Shown: piece by piece, positions 47,487 through 55,842 of the stretch
How positions within the stretch are numbered: position 1 is the stretch's first letter
How the letters are laid out: every line of letters starts with the position of its first letter
Assembly: GCF_014645555.1 (NCBI RefSeq)
Contig: NZ_BMLY01000007.1
Coordinates: forward strand, 62,001-126,000
Length of the DNA stretch: 64,000 nucleotides
Source of the DNA: Silvimonas amylolytica
Lineage (GTDB): Bacteria; Pseudomonadota; Gammaproteobacteria; Burkholderiales; Chitinibacteraceae
Reading direction: 5' to 3'
The notes under the pieces: model-generated
Database searches by the model: none
What the model was told of the DNA's origin: nothing
What the model saw: only the letters and a program-made list of their open reading frames with translations
Position numbers and translations under genes: made by a program

Positions 47487-48721
47487 GCAAAACCGGCGCG
47501 TCCCACCGTTGGCGCGCTCCCCACTTTTTGCTGATCCTCGCCTTTGTGCTGTCATTGCTGACGCACATCTTTTCCGCAACTGGCGATCTGATTTACGACT
47601 GGTTCACCAACACGTCTCCCGACAAGCCCAACGAAAAACTGCGCAAACCAACGCGAACGCTCAAAAGCCAGGACTGGGAAGACGAGAAAAAACTGGCGGA
47701 CGAGCTGAAGAATATCAAGCGTCCGGACATTCAGACTGTGTGGTTTGCAGCGAAAGTGCCGCCCAAGCCAGTGGTCGTTGCCAAGGCGGAACCCCCGCCA
47801 CCCCCAACACCCCGGCTCGTGCCAAAACGAAAACCCAAGCCCGCAATCCGGTTAGCGAGTGCGGCGGCGAGTACGCCCATTGCCAGCAGTACGGCAATAG
47901 CCAGTGCCGCTGCCTCGGCACCCCAATCCTGGTTTGGCAATGCCAGTGCGCCGGCAAAAGCCAGCACGGTTGCCGCCGCCGCATTACCCCATCAAGCCAG
48001 CGCGGCGTCTGCGGTCGCGGCTACGCGCGCATCCAGCCCGGCCGTTGCAGCGGCGCCATCGGTGAACGCAGCCTTCCCCAAAACAGTCCACATTACCTAT
48101 CGCTGGAAAGGATTTCCGGCAAAGCTGACCTGGACCGCCGGCGACGGACGATACACACTGGATATCGGTGCAGCCATGCTCGGGCGCAGCCGGGTATTCA
48201 GCAGCGTGGGCACAATCAGCAAGCGTGGACTGGCGCCAGAGCGCTTCAGCGACACGCGAGATGGCAAGCTGCAGAACGAAGCCCTGTTTGATTGGTCGGA
48301 ACAAAAATTCGTGCTGCATGATGGCGACAAAACCATTGAGGGCCCATTGCAACCGGGTGACCAGGATTTGTTTTCTGCTGCATTTCAGTTCGCCCTACAG
48401 GGCGCAAGCATGCCGTCGTTCACATTCTCTTTAGCGAGTGGACGCAAGATTTATTCGAACGTGGCCTTCCAGATCATGGGCGAGAAAACATTGCGACTGT
48501 CCGGCAAAGACGTGGATGCCATCTTGCTGCGAGGTACGTTTGAAGACCGCGTGTTTGATTTCTGGCTGGCACCGCAATGGCACAATTTGCCAGTGCGCAT
48601 GATTCTGAATGCAGGCAAGGATACCTATGATGTGTTTGCCAGCGACATCGACGCAGACGGCAAAACACTGCTGGAATCACCGACGCCCGGCCTCGACCAG
48701 CCGCACGGTCCGCGCGGCTGA
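47483..48721 (+). CDS. DUF3108 protein with TonB-like N-terminal architecture
   Basis: A 412-residue protein: a short cytoplasmic start, one membrane segment (FLLILAFVLSLLTHIFSA, about 15-32), a charged region, a Pro/Lys-rich stretch (VPPKPVVVAKAEPPPPPTPR), about 100 residues of Ala/Ser-rich spacer, then a DUF3108 domain (about 195-400) with ITYRWKGFPAKLTW and FEDRVFDFWLAPQWHNLPVRM. The layout is like TonB or TolA: anchored inside, spanning the periplasm, with a beta-rich tip. It overlaps purN by 4 bases. The next gene encodes the DUF3108 domain alone. Confidence 0.85.
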   Translation: MSKTGASHRWRAPHFLLILAFVLSLLTHIFSATGDLIYDWFTNTSPDKPNEKLRKPTRTLKSQDWEDEKKLADELKNIKRPDIQTVWFAAKVPPKPVVVAKAEPPPPPTPRLVPKRKPKPAIRLASAAASTPIASSTAIASAAASAPQSWFGNASAPAKASTVAAAALPHQASAASAVAATRASSPAVAAAPSVNAAFPKTVHITYRWKGFPAKLTWTAGDGRYTLDIGAAMLGRSRVFSSVGTISKRGLAPERFSDTRDGKLQNEALFDWSEQKFVLHDGDKTIEGPLQPGDQDLFSAAFQFALQGASMPSFTFSLASGRKIYSNVAFQIMGEKTLRLSGKDVDAILLRGTFEDRVFDFWLAPQWHNLPVRMILNAGKDTYDVFASDIDADGKTLLESPTPGLDQPHGPRG

Positions 48722-48735
48722 ACAAGGATCAATTC

Positions 48736-49479
48736 ATGAAGCAATATGTATTCTCTTTACTGTTTGCGCTGTTCGCACTCGCGACATGGCCAACGCAAGC
48801 TGCAGAGGTGCCGGTTCGGCCGGCCAAAGATTTTCCGCATGATCTGGTCATTACTTATGTGTATCACGGCTTGCCCATTCCCATGCGGCTGAACTGGCAG
48901 GCTACCGAGGGCCGATATTCGCTCAAGCTGGGGGCCAATCTGTTTGGTCGTACTCGTGCTTTTACCAGCGACGGCCGTCTGGGCAAGAGCGGCCTTGAGC
49001 CGGAACACTTCACGGATATCCGTGATGGCAAATTACAGAATGAAGCCACCTTTGACTGGGCCAACCACCAGATCACACTGCATGATGGCGACAAAACCAG
49101 CACCGAAACGCTGGAAAAAGGTACTCAGGATCTGTTCTCCACCGCTTTCCAGTTCGCCATTGGTGGTGTCCGCAGCCAGAACTTCAGTTTCTCCATGGTG
49201 AGCGGTCGCAAGATTTATCCCCATGTTGCCTTTGAGGTGCAAGGGGAGAAAAACTGGCGGGTCGGTGGCCAGGTCGTCAAGGTCATCTTGTTGCGGGGCA
49301 CCTTTGAAGATCGCGTATTTGATTTCTGGCTGGCCCCACAATGGTCTAACCTGCCTGTAAGAATGATCTTCAATCTGGGCAATGACGCGCCGCTGGATTT
49401 GTGGGCGACGGAGATCACCATAGACGGCAAGTCGGTGCTGGATGCACCGGCACCCACGGATTCTTCCGGCAAAGATTAA
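48736..49479 (+). CDS. DUF3108 domain-containing secreted protein
   Basis: A 247-residue periplasmic protein: signal peptide (VFSLLFALFALATWPTQAA) followed by a DUF3108 domain over nearly all the rest (ITYVYHGLPIPMRLNW, FTDIRDGKLQNEATFDW, FEDRVFDFWLAPQWSNLPVR). It is clearly a paralogue of the C-terminal domain of the preceding protein, with the same DGKLQNEA and FWLAPQW blocks, so the pair arose by duplication. An outer-envelope role is inferred only from the signal peptide. It starts 14 bases after the previous stop. Confidence 0.87.
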   Translation: MKQYVFSLLFALFALATWPTQAAEVPVRPAKDFPHDLVITYVYHGLPIPMRLNWQATEGRYSLKLGANLFGRTRAFTSDGRLGKSGLEPEHFTDIRDGKLQNEATFDWANHQITLHDGDKTSTETLEKGTQDLFSTAFQFAIGGVRSQNFSFSMVSGRKIYPHVAFEVQGEKNWRVGGQVVKVILLRGTFEDRVFDFWLAPQWSNLPVRMIFNLGNDAPLDLWATEITIDGKSVLDAPAPTDSSGKD

Positions 49480-49566
49480 CCAACAAACTGTCTGGCCGGT
49501 TTCTGGCTACAGCGTGCGTTTGCTCCGCTGTGGCTTTTTGCAAAATTACACGATCAAGTCAAAAAC

Positions 49567-50928
49567 ATGCTGCTTACCTCTGTTCAGTTCAACGCTGTCC
49601 TCGACGCGCTTGAACAAATCCTGCCATTCACTGCGCCTGCAGATGTCTGCATGTCGCGCCTTTTTCGCGAGCACAAAAAACTGGGCGCACGGGATCGCGG
49701 CATCATCGCCGAAACCGTGTTTGGCGTATTGCGCGCCTTGCCCAAACTGAAATGGATTGCGGGTGAATATGCCGGCGCCCGTCTATGGTTGCTGGCCTGG
49801 CATTCGGCGGTAGAAAAGCGCACGCTCAAAGAGTTGTCCACGTTCTACCGCGAAGATCAGCTGGAACTGGCCAAAGAGTGGAAAGCCAAAAAACTGGCCG
49901 ATGCACCGCTCGGCGTTCGCGCCGGTTTCCCACAGTGGATTGTTGAGGCACTTCAGGCTGAAGGCCGCAGCGATGCAGAAATCCTGGAGTTGGGTTTGGG
50001 CCTGGGCCAACCCGCTCCGCTGGATTTGCGTGCCAACTTGCTGAAAAACAAGCGCGACGCGCTGCTGGAACAACTGCGTACTGAACACTTCCAGGCCGAA
50101 CCAACACCTTATTCGCCTTGGGGCATTCGCCTTGGTGGCAAGCCTGCGCTCTCACGTCACCCTGGCTTTCTGGGCGGCCTGTATGAAGTCCAGGATGAAG
50201 GCAGTCAGCTGCTGACACTGCTGGCCGGTGTTCGTCGCGGTCAAATGGTGACTGATTTCTGCGCCGGGGCCGGGGGCAAAACGCTGGCGCTGGGTGCGCA
50301 AATGCAATCAACCGGCCGCCTGTATGCGTTTGATGTTTCTGAGAAGCGTCTGGCTAATCTCAAGCCCCGCCTGGCGCGTTCCGGTTTGTCCAACGTGCAG
50401 TCTCAACTGATCGCCTCAGAAAACGACCAGAAGATCAAGCGTCTTGCCGGCAAGATGGATGCCGTACTTGTTGATGCCCCCTGTTCTGGCCTGGGCACAC
50501 TGCGCCGTAATCCAGACCTGAAGTATCGCCAGTCGCAAACATCGGTGGCTGAACTCAACGCCAAGCAAGCATCCATCCTCGCTTCAGCAGCACGTCTTGT
50601 GAAGACAGGTGGCCGACTGGTTTACGCAACTTGCAGTATTCTGGAAGCAGAAAACAGCGTTATCGTCGATACCTTCCTGGCCACCCACCCAGAATTTGAG
50701 CGCATCGATGTCCGCACGCTTCTGGCCAAAGAGAAAATTGACTTGCCGCTCGATGGTCCGGACCTGCGCATGACGCCGGTCAAGCATGGTACAGATGGCT
50801 TTTATGCTGCCGTGCTGCAACGTCGCTCCATGGCTGCCGTGGCCGATGAAGTCGCCGCCGCAGAGGCCGACCTGGATGCGGGTAACGATAGCGAAGCTGA
50901 AGTCGCAGCGATCGCGGGCGAATCCTGA
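49567..50928 (+). CDS. RsmB/NOP-family rRNA (cytosine-C5-)-methyltransferase
   Basis: A 453-residue SAM-dependent RNA m5C methyltransferase. The first 130 residues are helical and NusB-like, then a Rossmann domain has the SAM loop TDFCAGAGGKTLALGAQM. The catalytic cysteines lie in VLVDAPCSGLGTLRRNPD (motif IV) and YATCSILEAENS (motif VI). An acidic Ala/Glu tail of about 30 residues follows. The NusB-like N-terminus favours RsmB over RsmF. It ends at a perfect terminator. Confidence 0.9.
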   Translation: MLLTSVQFNAVLDALEQILPFTAPADVCMSRLFREHKKLGARDRGIIAETVFGVLRALPKLKWIAGEYAGARLWLLAWHSAVEKRTLKELSTFYREDQLELAKEWKAKKLADAPLGVRAGFPQWIVEALQAEGRSDAEILELGLGLGQPAPLDLRANLLKNKRDALLEQLRTEHFQAEPTPYSPWGIRLGGKPALSRHPGFLGGLYEVQDEGSQLLTLLAGVRRGQMVTDFCAGAGGKTLALGAQMQSTGRLYAFDVSEKRLANLKPRLARSGLSNVQSQLIASENDQKIKRLAGKMDAVLVDAPCSGLGTLRRNPDLKYRQSQTSVAELNAKQASILASAARLVKTGGRLVYATCSILEAENSVIVDTFLATHPEFERIDVRTLLAKEKIDLPLDGPDLRMTPVKHGTDGFYAAVLQRRSMAAVADEVAAAEADLDAGNDSEAEVAAIAGES

Positions 50929-50945
50929 GCTTCTCTCTTGCAGCA

Positions 50946-50974
50946 AAAAGCCCCGGCATGCCGGGGCTTTTTTT
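50946..50974 (+). terminator. Rho-independent terminator after the RsmB-type gene
   Basis: GCCCCGGCATGCCGGGGC (50950-50967) is a perfect palindrome flanked by A and T runs (seven T). It lies 17 bases beyond the stop and also faces the end of the convergent small gene. Confidence 0.92.
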
Positions 50975-51003
50975 ATACCAGTACTGTCGCTATGGAGATC
51001 GCG

Positions 51004-51216
51004 TTACTCAACGATCAGGGTCAGGTCTGTGACCTTTTCCATGCGCGAGTTGCCTGGGCCCCAACACACCTTGGCGCGGCCGCCCACCTGGTACATCACA
51101 ATGCCATCGACCTGTTCCGGACCAACCAGACCACCAGCACGATTCACACGCATGTTCGGCTGCAGCTTGACGTCGTCAGAACCAATCTTGCCAAAAAACG
51201 GGATGCTGATACTCAT
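51004..51216 (-). CDS. Hypothetical 70-residue protein
   Basis: A small cytoplasmic protein I do not recognise: MSISIPFFGKIGSDDVKLQP, then NRAGGLVGPEQVDGIVMYQV and VCWGPGNSRMEKVTDLTLIV. It is predicted to be mostly beta strand, with one cysteine. A strong Shine-Dalgarno sequence (AAGGAG, 8 bases from ATG) and its placement against a terminator support expression. The upstream 250 bases are exceptionally A+T-rich and contain repeated ATGTAGTTT motifs, implying dedicated control. Homology search is needed to see how widespread it is. Confidence 0.65.
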   Translation of the reverse strand: MSISIPFFGKIGSDDVKLQPNMRVNRAGGLVGPEQVDGIVMYQVGGRAKVCWGPGNSRMEKVTDLTLIVE

Positions 51217-51560
51217 GGTAGTTCTCCTTCAGGGCGACTTATTCAATGACTTCATCATACATCAAATGTAGTTTGACTACGTAACTAAATTTCATACGTT
51301 TGTCGGAAAAACTACATCGTCATATCCATAAGATTTGCCACCCCCAACTTTTTACAAAAATTAATTCATAAAAATCAATAACATAAATAGACTAAAACAA
51401 TTTCATAGCAACAAAAACGGATGTTTTATGTAGTTTTTCAAATAAACAGAATGAACAAAACATCAAAAAAGATCACATTTGGTGCATTGTTACATCAAAA
51501 TGAACGAGCATGCCCCACACTGGACCACTCACCACCAGACACGGCGGCATCATGGCCCGG
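51217..51560. promoter_or_regulatory. A+T-rich control region with ATGTAGTTT inverted repeats
   Basis: Of the 60 bases 51361-51420 only 13 are G or C, far below the flanks. GAAAAACTACAT (51306-51317) is the exact complement of ATGTAGTTTTTC (51428-51439), and a third ATGTAGTTT lies at 51266-51274 followed by GACTACGT. It probably controls the leftward 70-residue gene. No coding frame was seen. The composition also suits a curved or silenced stretch of DNA. Confidence 0.55.
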
Positions 51561-51565
51561 ATAAT

Positions 51566-51595
51566 AAAAAACCCCGTCCGGCTGGACGGGGTTTT
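51566..51595 (-). terminator. Rho-independent terminator after sspB
   Basis: CCCCGTCC (51572-51579) pairs with GGACGGGG (51584-51591), loop GGCT, flanked by A and T runs; on the minus strand six T residues follow. Confidence 0.9.
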
Positions 51596-51621
51596 GCGAT
51601 TACGTTGCGTTGCGCTGCTCT

Positions 51622-52071
51622 TTATTTAACCACGCGCAAGTGCGAGCGGCCTGCGGGTGGGCGCGGCGGCTCGTCGTCATCATCGTCATGCTTTGTTGCT
51701 TCATGACTGGTGGACGTTGTTTGCAAAGTGGCGTTGGCTACCGGCGCCTCTTCAGGCGGGGCTTCATATTCAAAGCCCATACCCTCGCCATTTTCACGCG
51801 AGAAAATCGACACGACTGCCCCCACCGGAATCATGATGTCCCGCGAGACACCATTGAAACGGGCCGAGAACGACACGTAGTCATTACCCAGGTTGAGATT
51901 ACGGGTGGCGTTATAGCTGATGTTCAGTACGATCTCACCATTTTTCACGTACTCCATCGGTACCTGCATTTCACCGCGTACGGCAACGACCAGGTAAGGC
52001 GTGAAATCATGGTCCGAACACCATTCGTGAATAGCGCGAATCAGGTACGGTTTGGTCGACACAGAAGACAT
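51622..52071 (-). CDS. sspB: ClpXP protease specificity-enhancing factor SspB
   Basis: SspB delivers ssrA-tagged polypeptides and other substrates such as the RseA fragment to ClpXP. The 149-residue protein has the substrate-binding core KPYLIRAIHEWCSDHDFTPY and VSFSARFNGVSRDIMIPVGA, an acidic flexible linker (DDDDDEPPRPP) and the C-terminal ClpX-binding tail RSHLRVVK. The start at 52071 begins the conserved core; it follows sspA by 72 bases. DegS is encoded nearby, as often seen. Confidence 0.94.
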   Translation of the reverse strand: MSSVSTKPYLIRAIHEWCSDHDFTPYLVVAVRGEMQVPMEYVKNGEIVLNISYNATRNLNLGNDYVSFSARFNGVSRDIMIPVGAVVSIFSRENGEGMGFEYEAPPEEAPVANATLQTTSTSHEATKHDDDDDEPPRPPAGRSHLRVVK

Positions 52072-52143
52072 GAATGTACCCCGACGGTCTGCAAAACGAC
52101 GGGGCCGCCAGCAACGGCGGCCCGCATCATTCACATTCTATGT

Positions 52144-52749
52144 TTATTTGCGCATCGCTTTTTCGTTGGCAGTCAACGAATCGATGAACGCTTGACGGCT
52201 GAACAGACGCTCACCGTATTTGAGGATGGAAGCCAGCGGCTTGGTCACTTCGATGCCGTAATGCTCAAAGCGCCACAGCAACGGGGCAATCGCAACATCC
52301 AGCATAGAGAACTCTTCACCCAGCATATACTTTTGCTTGGCAAACAGCGGAGCAATCTGGGTCAGGTTGTCGCGAATGGTCACGCGAGCAGTATCCTGCG
52401 CCTTTTTAGTTGCTGTGCCGTCTTCCAGGGTTTTGACGTGCACAAACAGTTCACGTTCGAAGTTGAACAACATCAAACGGGCACGAGCACGCATAACCGG
52501 ATCAACCGGCATCAGTTGCGGATGCGGAAAGCGCTCATCAATGTATTCGTTGATGATATTGGACTCATACAGGGTCAGATCGCGCTCGACCAGAACCGGC
52601 ACTTCGTTGTACGGGTTCATGACCGCGAGGTCTTCCGGCTTGCTATGCACATCGACGTCGATGATCTCGAAATCCATGCCTTTTTCAAACAACACAATAC
52701 GGCAACGGTGGCTGAACGGGCAGGACGTGCCGGAATACAGCTTCATCAT
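52144..52749 (-). CDS. sspA: Stringent starvation protein A SspA
   Basis: SspA is a glutathione-transferase-fold protein that binds RNA polymerase and regulates stress and acid-tolerance genes. The 201-residue protein begins MMKLYSGTSCPFSHRCRIVL and has the N-terminal thioredoxin-like half (NPYNEVPVLVERDLTLYESN) and the C-terminal helical half with FSMLDVAIAPLLWR. Start is one of two adjacent ATGs, with GGAG upstream. Its 200-base leader is A+T-rich. It forms a unit with sspB. Confidence 0.94.
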   Translation of the reverse strand: MMKLYSGTSCPFSHRCRIVLFEKGMDFEIIDVDVHSKPEDLAVMNPYNEVPVLVERDLTLYESNIINEYIDERFPHPQLMPVDPVMRARARLMLFNFERELFVHVKTLEDGTATKKAQDTARVTIRDNLTQIAPLFAKQKYMLGEEFSMLDVAIAPLLWRFEHYGIEVTKPLASILKYGERLFSRQAFIDSLTANEKAMRK

Positions 52750-52900
52750 GGGCGGGTTTCTCCGGAATGCTGGAATGCAAAACGTTGAATTGTAAAGATT
52801 TTGCTGATACAAAGCCAGAAATTGCTTGATAAGCAATTGAATACAAAAACAAATATCAGCAAATAAAAATACAACAGCGTGGTGGGCACTACGCCCTGAA

Positions 52901-52942
52901 GACAACAAAAAAACGGAGCCGCAGCCCCGTTTTTTTGTTGTC
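52901..52942 (-). terminator. Rho-independent terminator after petC
   Basis: A 16-bp perfect inverted repeat (52901-52916 with 52927-52942), with A7 and T7 in the arms and a 10-base interior, ends the petA-petB-petC operon. Confidence 0.92.
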
Positions 52943-52952
52943 TGAAAAGCAC

Positions 52953-53726
52953 TTAGTGTTCGACATCTTTCCAGTAGTCTTTCTTGAGCAGGTAGACGAG
53001 CGGGAACAGAACAAACAAGAGGAACAAGAGCACGGCATAGCCAATCTGCTCACGGTGAATCTGGGATGGCTCACTCATGTAGACCATGAAGTTCACCAGA
53101 TCACCCACACGCTTGTCGTACTCGGCGGCATCAACCTTGTCGCCATCCAGCCGAGTCAACAAGCCGGTTTTTTCCAGCTTGAGCCCATCCAGCACCTGGA
53201 CATCCTTGCCGTTTACCTTTTCGGTCTTGTAAACCGGCACCTGGATACCCTGAAGCTCCCACAGCACGTGTGGCATGCCAACCTTATCAAATACCGCGTT
53301 GTTCCAGCCCGTCGGGCGGCTGTCATCGCGATAGAACGAGCGCAGATAAGTGTATAGCCAGTCCGCACCACGGGCCCGTGCTTCGACCGAGAGATCTGGC
53401 GGTGCAGCCCCCAGCCAGACCTTGGCGTCGCTCACCTGCATGGCCACCCGCATGGGGTTACCCACCTTATCAGTGGCGAACATCAGGTTTTTTTTGATCT
53501 GGTCTTCAGTCAGGCCCAGATCGGTCAGCCGGTTATAGCGCAGCAACGCTGCACCGTGACAGGACAAACAATAGTTGGTAAAGGTCTGTGCGCCACGCTG
53601 CAGCGATTCGACGTCCTGCAGATTGACGGGGGCTTTATCCAGTTCCGGGCCGCCTTCCTCAGCAAATGCCGTCAAGGGCAGGCACAGTACTGCAGCAACA
53701 AGCCAAGCTCGCAGATTCAGTTTCAT
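52953..53726 (-). CDS. petC: Cytochrome c1 (ubiquinol-cytochrome c reductase)
   Basis: Haem subunit of the bc1 complex, passing electrons from the Rieske centre to cytochrome c. The 257-residue precursor has a signal peptide (AWLVAAVLCLPLTAFAEEG), the haem c motif CLSCH, the axial Met in the DKVGNPMRVAM region, and a C-terminal membrane anchor (IGYAVLLFLLFVLFPLVYLL). The start at 53726 follows AAGGACA. It is last in the petABC operon. Confidence 0.96.
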   Translation of the reverse strand: MKLNLRAWLVAAVLCLPLTAFAEEGGPELDKAPVNLQDVESLQRGAQTFTNYCLSCHGAALLRYNRLTDLGLTEDQIKKNLMFATDKVGNPMRVAMQVSDAKVWLGAAPPDLSVEARARGADWLYTYLRSFYRDDSRPTGWNNAVFDKVGMPHVLWELQGIQVPVYKTEKVNGKDVQVLDGLKLEKTGLLTRLDGDKVDAAEYDKRVGDLVNFMVYMSEPSQIHREQIGYAVLLFLLFVLFPLVYLLKKDYWKDVEH

Positions 53727-53737
53727 GTGCGTTGTCC

Positions 53738-55078
53738 TTAGATCACTTTGGCAAAAAGTGCGGCCAGCACAAAGGTGATCGCCACGTATATGAAGAAACG
53801 GATCTTCTGTTGCGTTGTGCTGTTGGTGGTCCGTTCCGGCACAGGCTTGTAGCTGTCCATCTTTGTATAAAACGGCATACCGACAAAGAAGGCGAAGTAC
53901 ACCACCGACAAGATGCGCGACACAATCGTACGAATGTCTGTTGGTGGCAGTGCACCCAGAATGCCAAGCCCGATAAACGCGACCAGGAACAGGACTACCG
54001 CTGTCTTGAAGAACGGCCCACGGTAGCGAATCGACTTGACCGGCGCACGATCCAGCCACGGCAGCAGCGCAATCATGATCACCGCAGCACCCATGGCCAG
54101 CACACCCCAGACCTGTGTGCCCAGGAACGACGGCACGGCACGCAAGATCGCGTAGAACGGGGTGAAGTACCAGACGGGCGCAATGTGTGGCGGTGTCTTG
54201 AGCGGATCCGCCGGAATAAAGTTGTTGTCTTCAAGGAAATAGCCAAACATATTGGGCTTGAAGAACACGATAGTGCTGAACACAATCAGGAACACCACCA
54301 CACCCAGGATATCCTTGACCGTATAGTGCGGGTGCATGGGAACGCTATCGAGCGGAATGCCAGTCCGCGGGTCCTTGTGCTTCTTGATATCCACGCCATC
54401 AGGGTTGTTGGAGCCCACTTCATGCAGCGCGATCAGGTGCGACACCACCAGCGCCAGCAGCACCAGCGGTACAGCAATCACGTGCAGGGCAAAAAAGCGG
54501 TTGAGCGTGGCATCAGACACGACATAGTCACCACGGATGAACTCGGACAGGCTCTGGCCAATAACGGGGATCGATGAGAACAGATTCACGATCACCTGAG
54601 CGCCCCAGAACGACATTTGCCCCCACGGCAACAAATATCCCAGAAAGGCCTCTGCCATCAGGCACAGGAACACCAGAGAGCCGAACACCCAGATCAGTTC
54701 GCGCGGTTTCTGGTAAGAACCGTAAACCAGGCCGCGAAACATATGCAGGTACACGACGACAAAAAACATCGAGGCGCCGGTGGAATGGATGTAGCGGATG
54801 ATCCAGCCGCCCGCCACATCACGCATGATGTATTCGACGGAATTGAACGCAACCGAAATGCTGGTGCCCGGAATGAGAGATCCATCCGGTTTGTAGTTCA
54901 TGGTCAGGAAAATACCGGTGACAATCTGGATCACCAGTACCAGCAGCGCCAATGAACCGAAGAAGTACCAGAAATTGAAATTCTTGGGCGCGTAGTACTC
55001 CGACATCTGCGCCTTCCAGGTTGCCGTCAGCGGAAAGCGATCGTCTACCCAGTTAAGTAGCTGTTGTGCTTTGCTCAT
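53738..55078 (-). CDS. petB: Cytochrome b (ubiquinol-cytochrome c reductase)
   Basis: Membrane core of the bc1 complex with two b haems. The 446-residue protein has the haem ligands in HSTGASMFFVVVYLHMFRG and FALHVIAVPLVLLALVVSHL. The quinol-oxidation loop reads APVWYFTPFYAILR: the classic PEWY motif is PVWY here, a variant I recall from beta- and gammaproteobacteria. The N-terminus MSKAQQLLNWVDDRFPLTAT is typical. Lies 11 bases upstream of petC. Confidence 0.97.
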   Translation of the reverse strand: MSKAQQLLNWVDDRFPLTATWKAQMSEYYAPKNFNFWYFFGSLALLVLVIQIVTGIFLTMNYKPDGSLIPGTSISVAFNSVEYIMRDVAGGWIIRYIHSTGASMFFVVVYLHMFRGLVYGSYQKPRELIWVFGSLVFLCLMAEAFLGYLLPWGQMSFWGAQVIVNLFSSIPVIGQSLSEFIRGDYVVSDATLNRFFALHVIAVPLVLLALVVSHLIALHEVGSNNPDGVDIKKHKDPRTGIPLDSVPMHPHYTVKDILGVVVFLIVFSTIVFFKPNMFGYFLEDNNFIPADPLKTPPHIAPVWYFTPFYAILRAVPSFLGTQVWGVLAMGAAVIMIALLPWLDRAPVKSIRYRGPFFKTAVVLFLVAFIGLGILGALPPTDIRTIVSRILSVVYFAFFVGMPFYTKMDSYKPVPERTTNSTTQQKIRFFIYVAITFVLAALFAKVI

Positions 55079-55104
55079 GTCTGAAGCCTCTGTAGAGGTG
55101 CCGG

Positions 55105-55692
55105 TTATTTGGTTTCTTCGCCGATACGCAAACTGGTGTCGGAGATGAATTTATAAGGTGGGATCGGCAGGTTCAGGGGCGCCGGCACACCGGAATAAAC
55201 CCGGCCGGCAAGGTCGTACTTCGAGCCATGACAGGGGCAGTAGTAGCCGCCCAGCCAGTCAGCGCCAAGATCTGCGGGGGCAATGTCAGGGCGATATGTC
55301 GGAGAACAGCCCAGGTGGGTACAGACGCCCACCGCAATCCAGATCTCGGGCTTGAGCGAACGCCATGCGTTATGCGCGTAGTCGGGTTGATCGCTGGAGT
55401 CTGATTTGGGATCGGACAGTTTGCTGTCCAGTTTGGGCAGGTTATCGAGCATTTCTTTGGTGCGTTTGACAACCCAGACAGGTTTGCCACGCCACTCGAC
55501 GTCGATCTTCTGGCCCATTTCAAGCTTGCTGATGTCTACCTCAACCGGAGCGCCCGCCGCCTTGGCGCGCTCGGATGGCAGGAAACTGGCAATAAAGGGT
55601 GTTGCGATTCCTGCAACAGCGACTGCGCCCGCCCCACTACTGGCCAGAAGCAGAAACCGCCGTTTACCGCTATCAACGTGCTGGTCACTCAT
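55105..55692 (-). CDS. petA: Rieske iron-sulfur protein (ubiquinol-cytochrome c reductase)
   Basis: The 2Fe-2S subunit of the bc1 complex. The 195-residue protein has a twin-arginine-like start region (SGKRRFLLLASSGAGAVAVA) that also forms the membrane anchor, and the cluster-binding boxes CTHLGCSPTY and YCPCHGSKYD, with two Cys and two His ligands. It heads the petA-petB-petC operon, which ends at 52901-52942. Confidence 0.96.
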   Translation of the reverse strand: MSDQHVDSGKRRFLLLASSGAGAVAVAGIATPFIASFLPSERAKAAGAPVEVDISKLEMGQKIDVEWRGKPVWVVKRTKEMLDNLPKLDSKLSDPKSDSSDQPDYAHNAWRSLKPEIWIAVGVCTHLGCSPTYRPDIAPADLGADWLGGYYCPCHGSKYDLAGRVYSGVPAPLNLPIPPYKFISDTSLRIGEETK

Positions 55693-55806
55693 AACCCCAT
55701 CCCTGACAAATTATTGGAAATGGAACGCAAGAAACAAAGACCAGGCCACACTGCAGCGAGGTCGAGGCCGATGCTGCTTGTAAGACGCCAGAAATTCTAC
55801 CCGACG

Positions 55807-55828
55807 TGCGGCTTAACTAAAAGCCGCA
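55807..55828 (-). terminator. Hairpin after the lipoprotein gene, possible terminator
   Basis: TGCGGCTT (55807-55814) pairs with AAGCCGCA (55821-55828), loop AACTAA. It has no T tract on the minus strand, so termination is uncertain. It lies 15 bases beyond the stop at 55843. Confidence 0.4.
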
Positions 55829-55842
55829 TGTACAACAATGGC

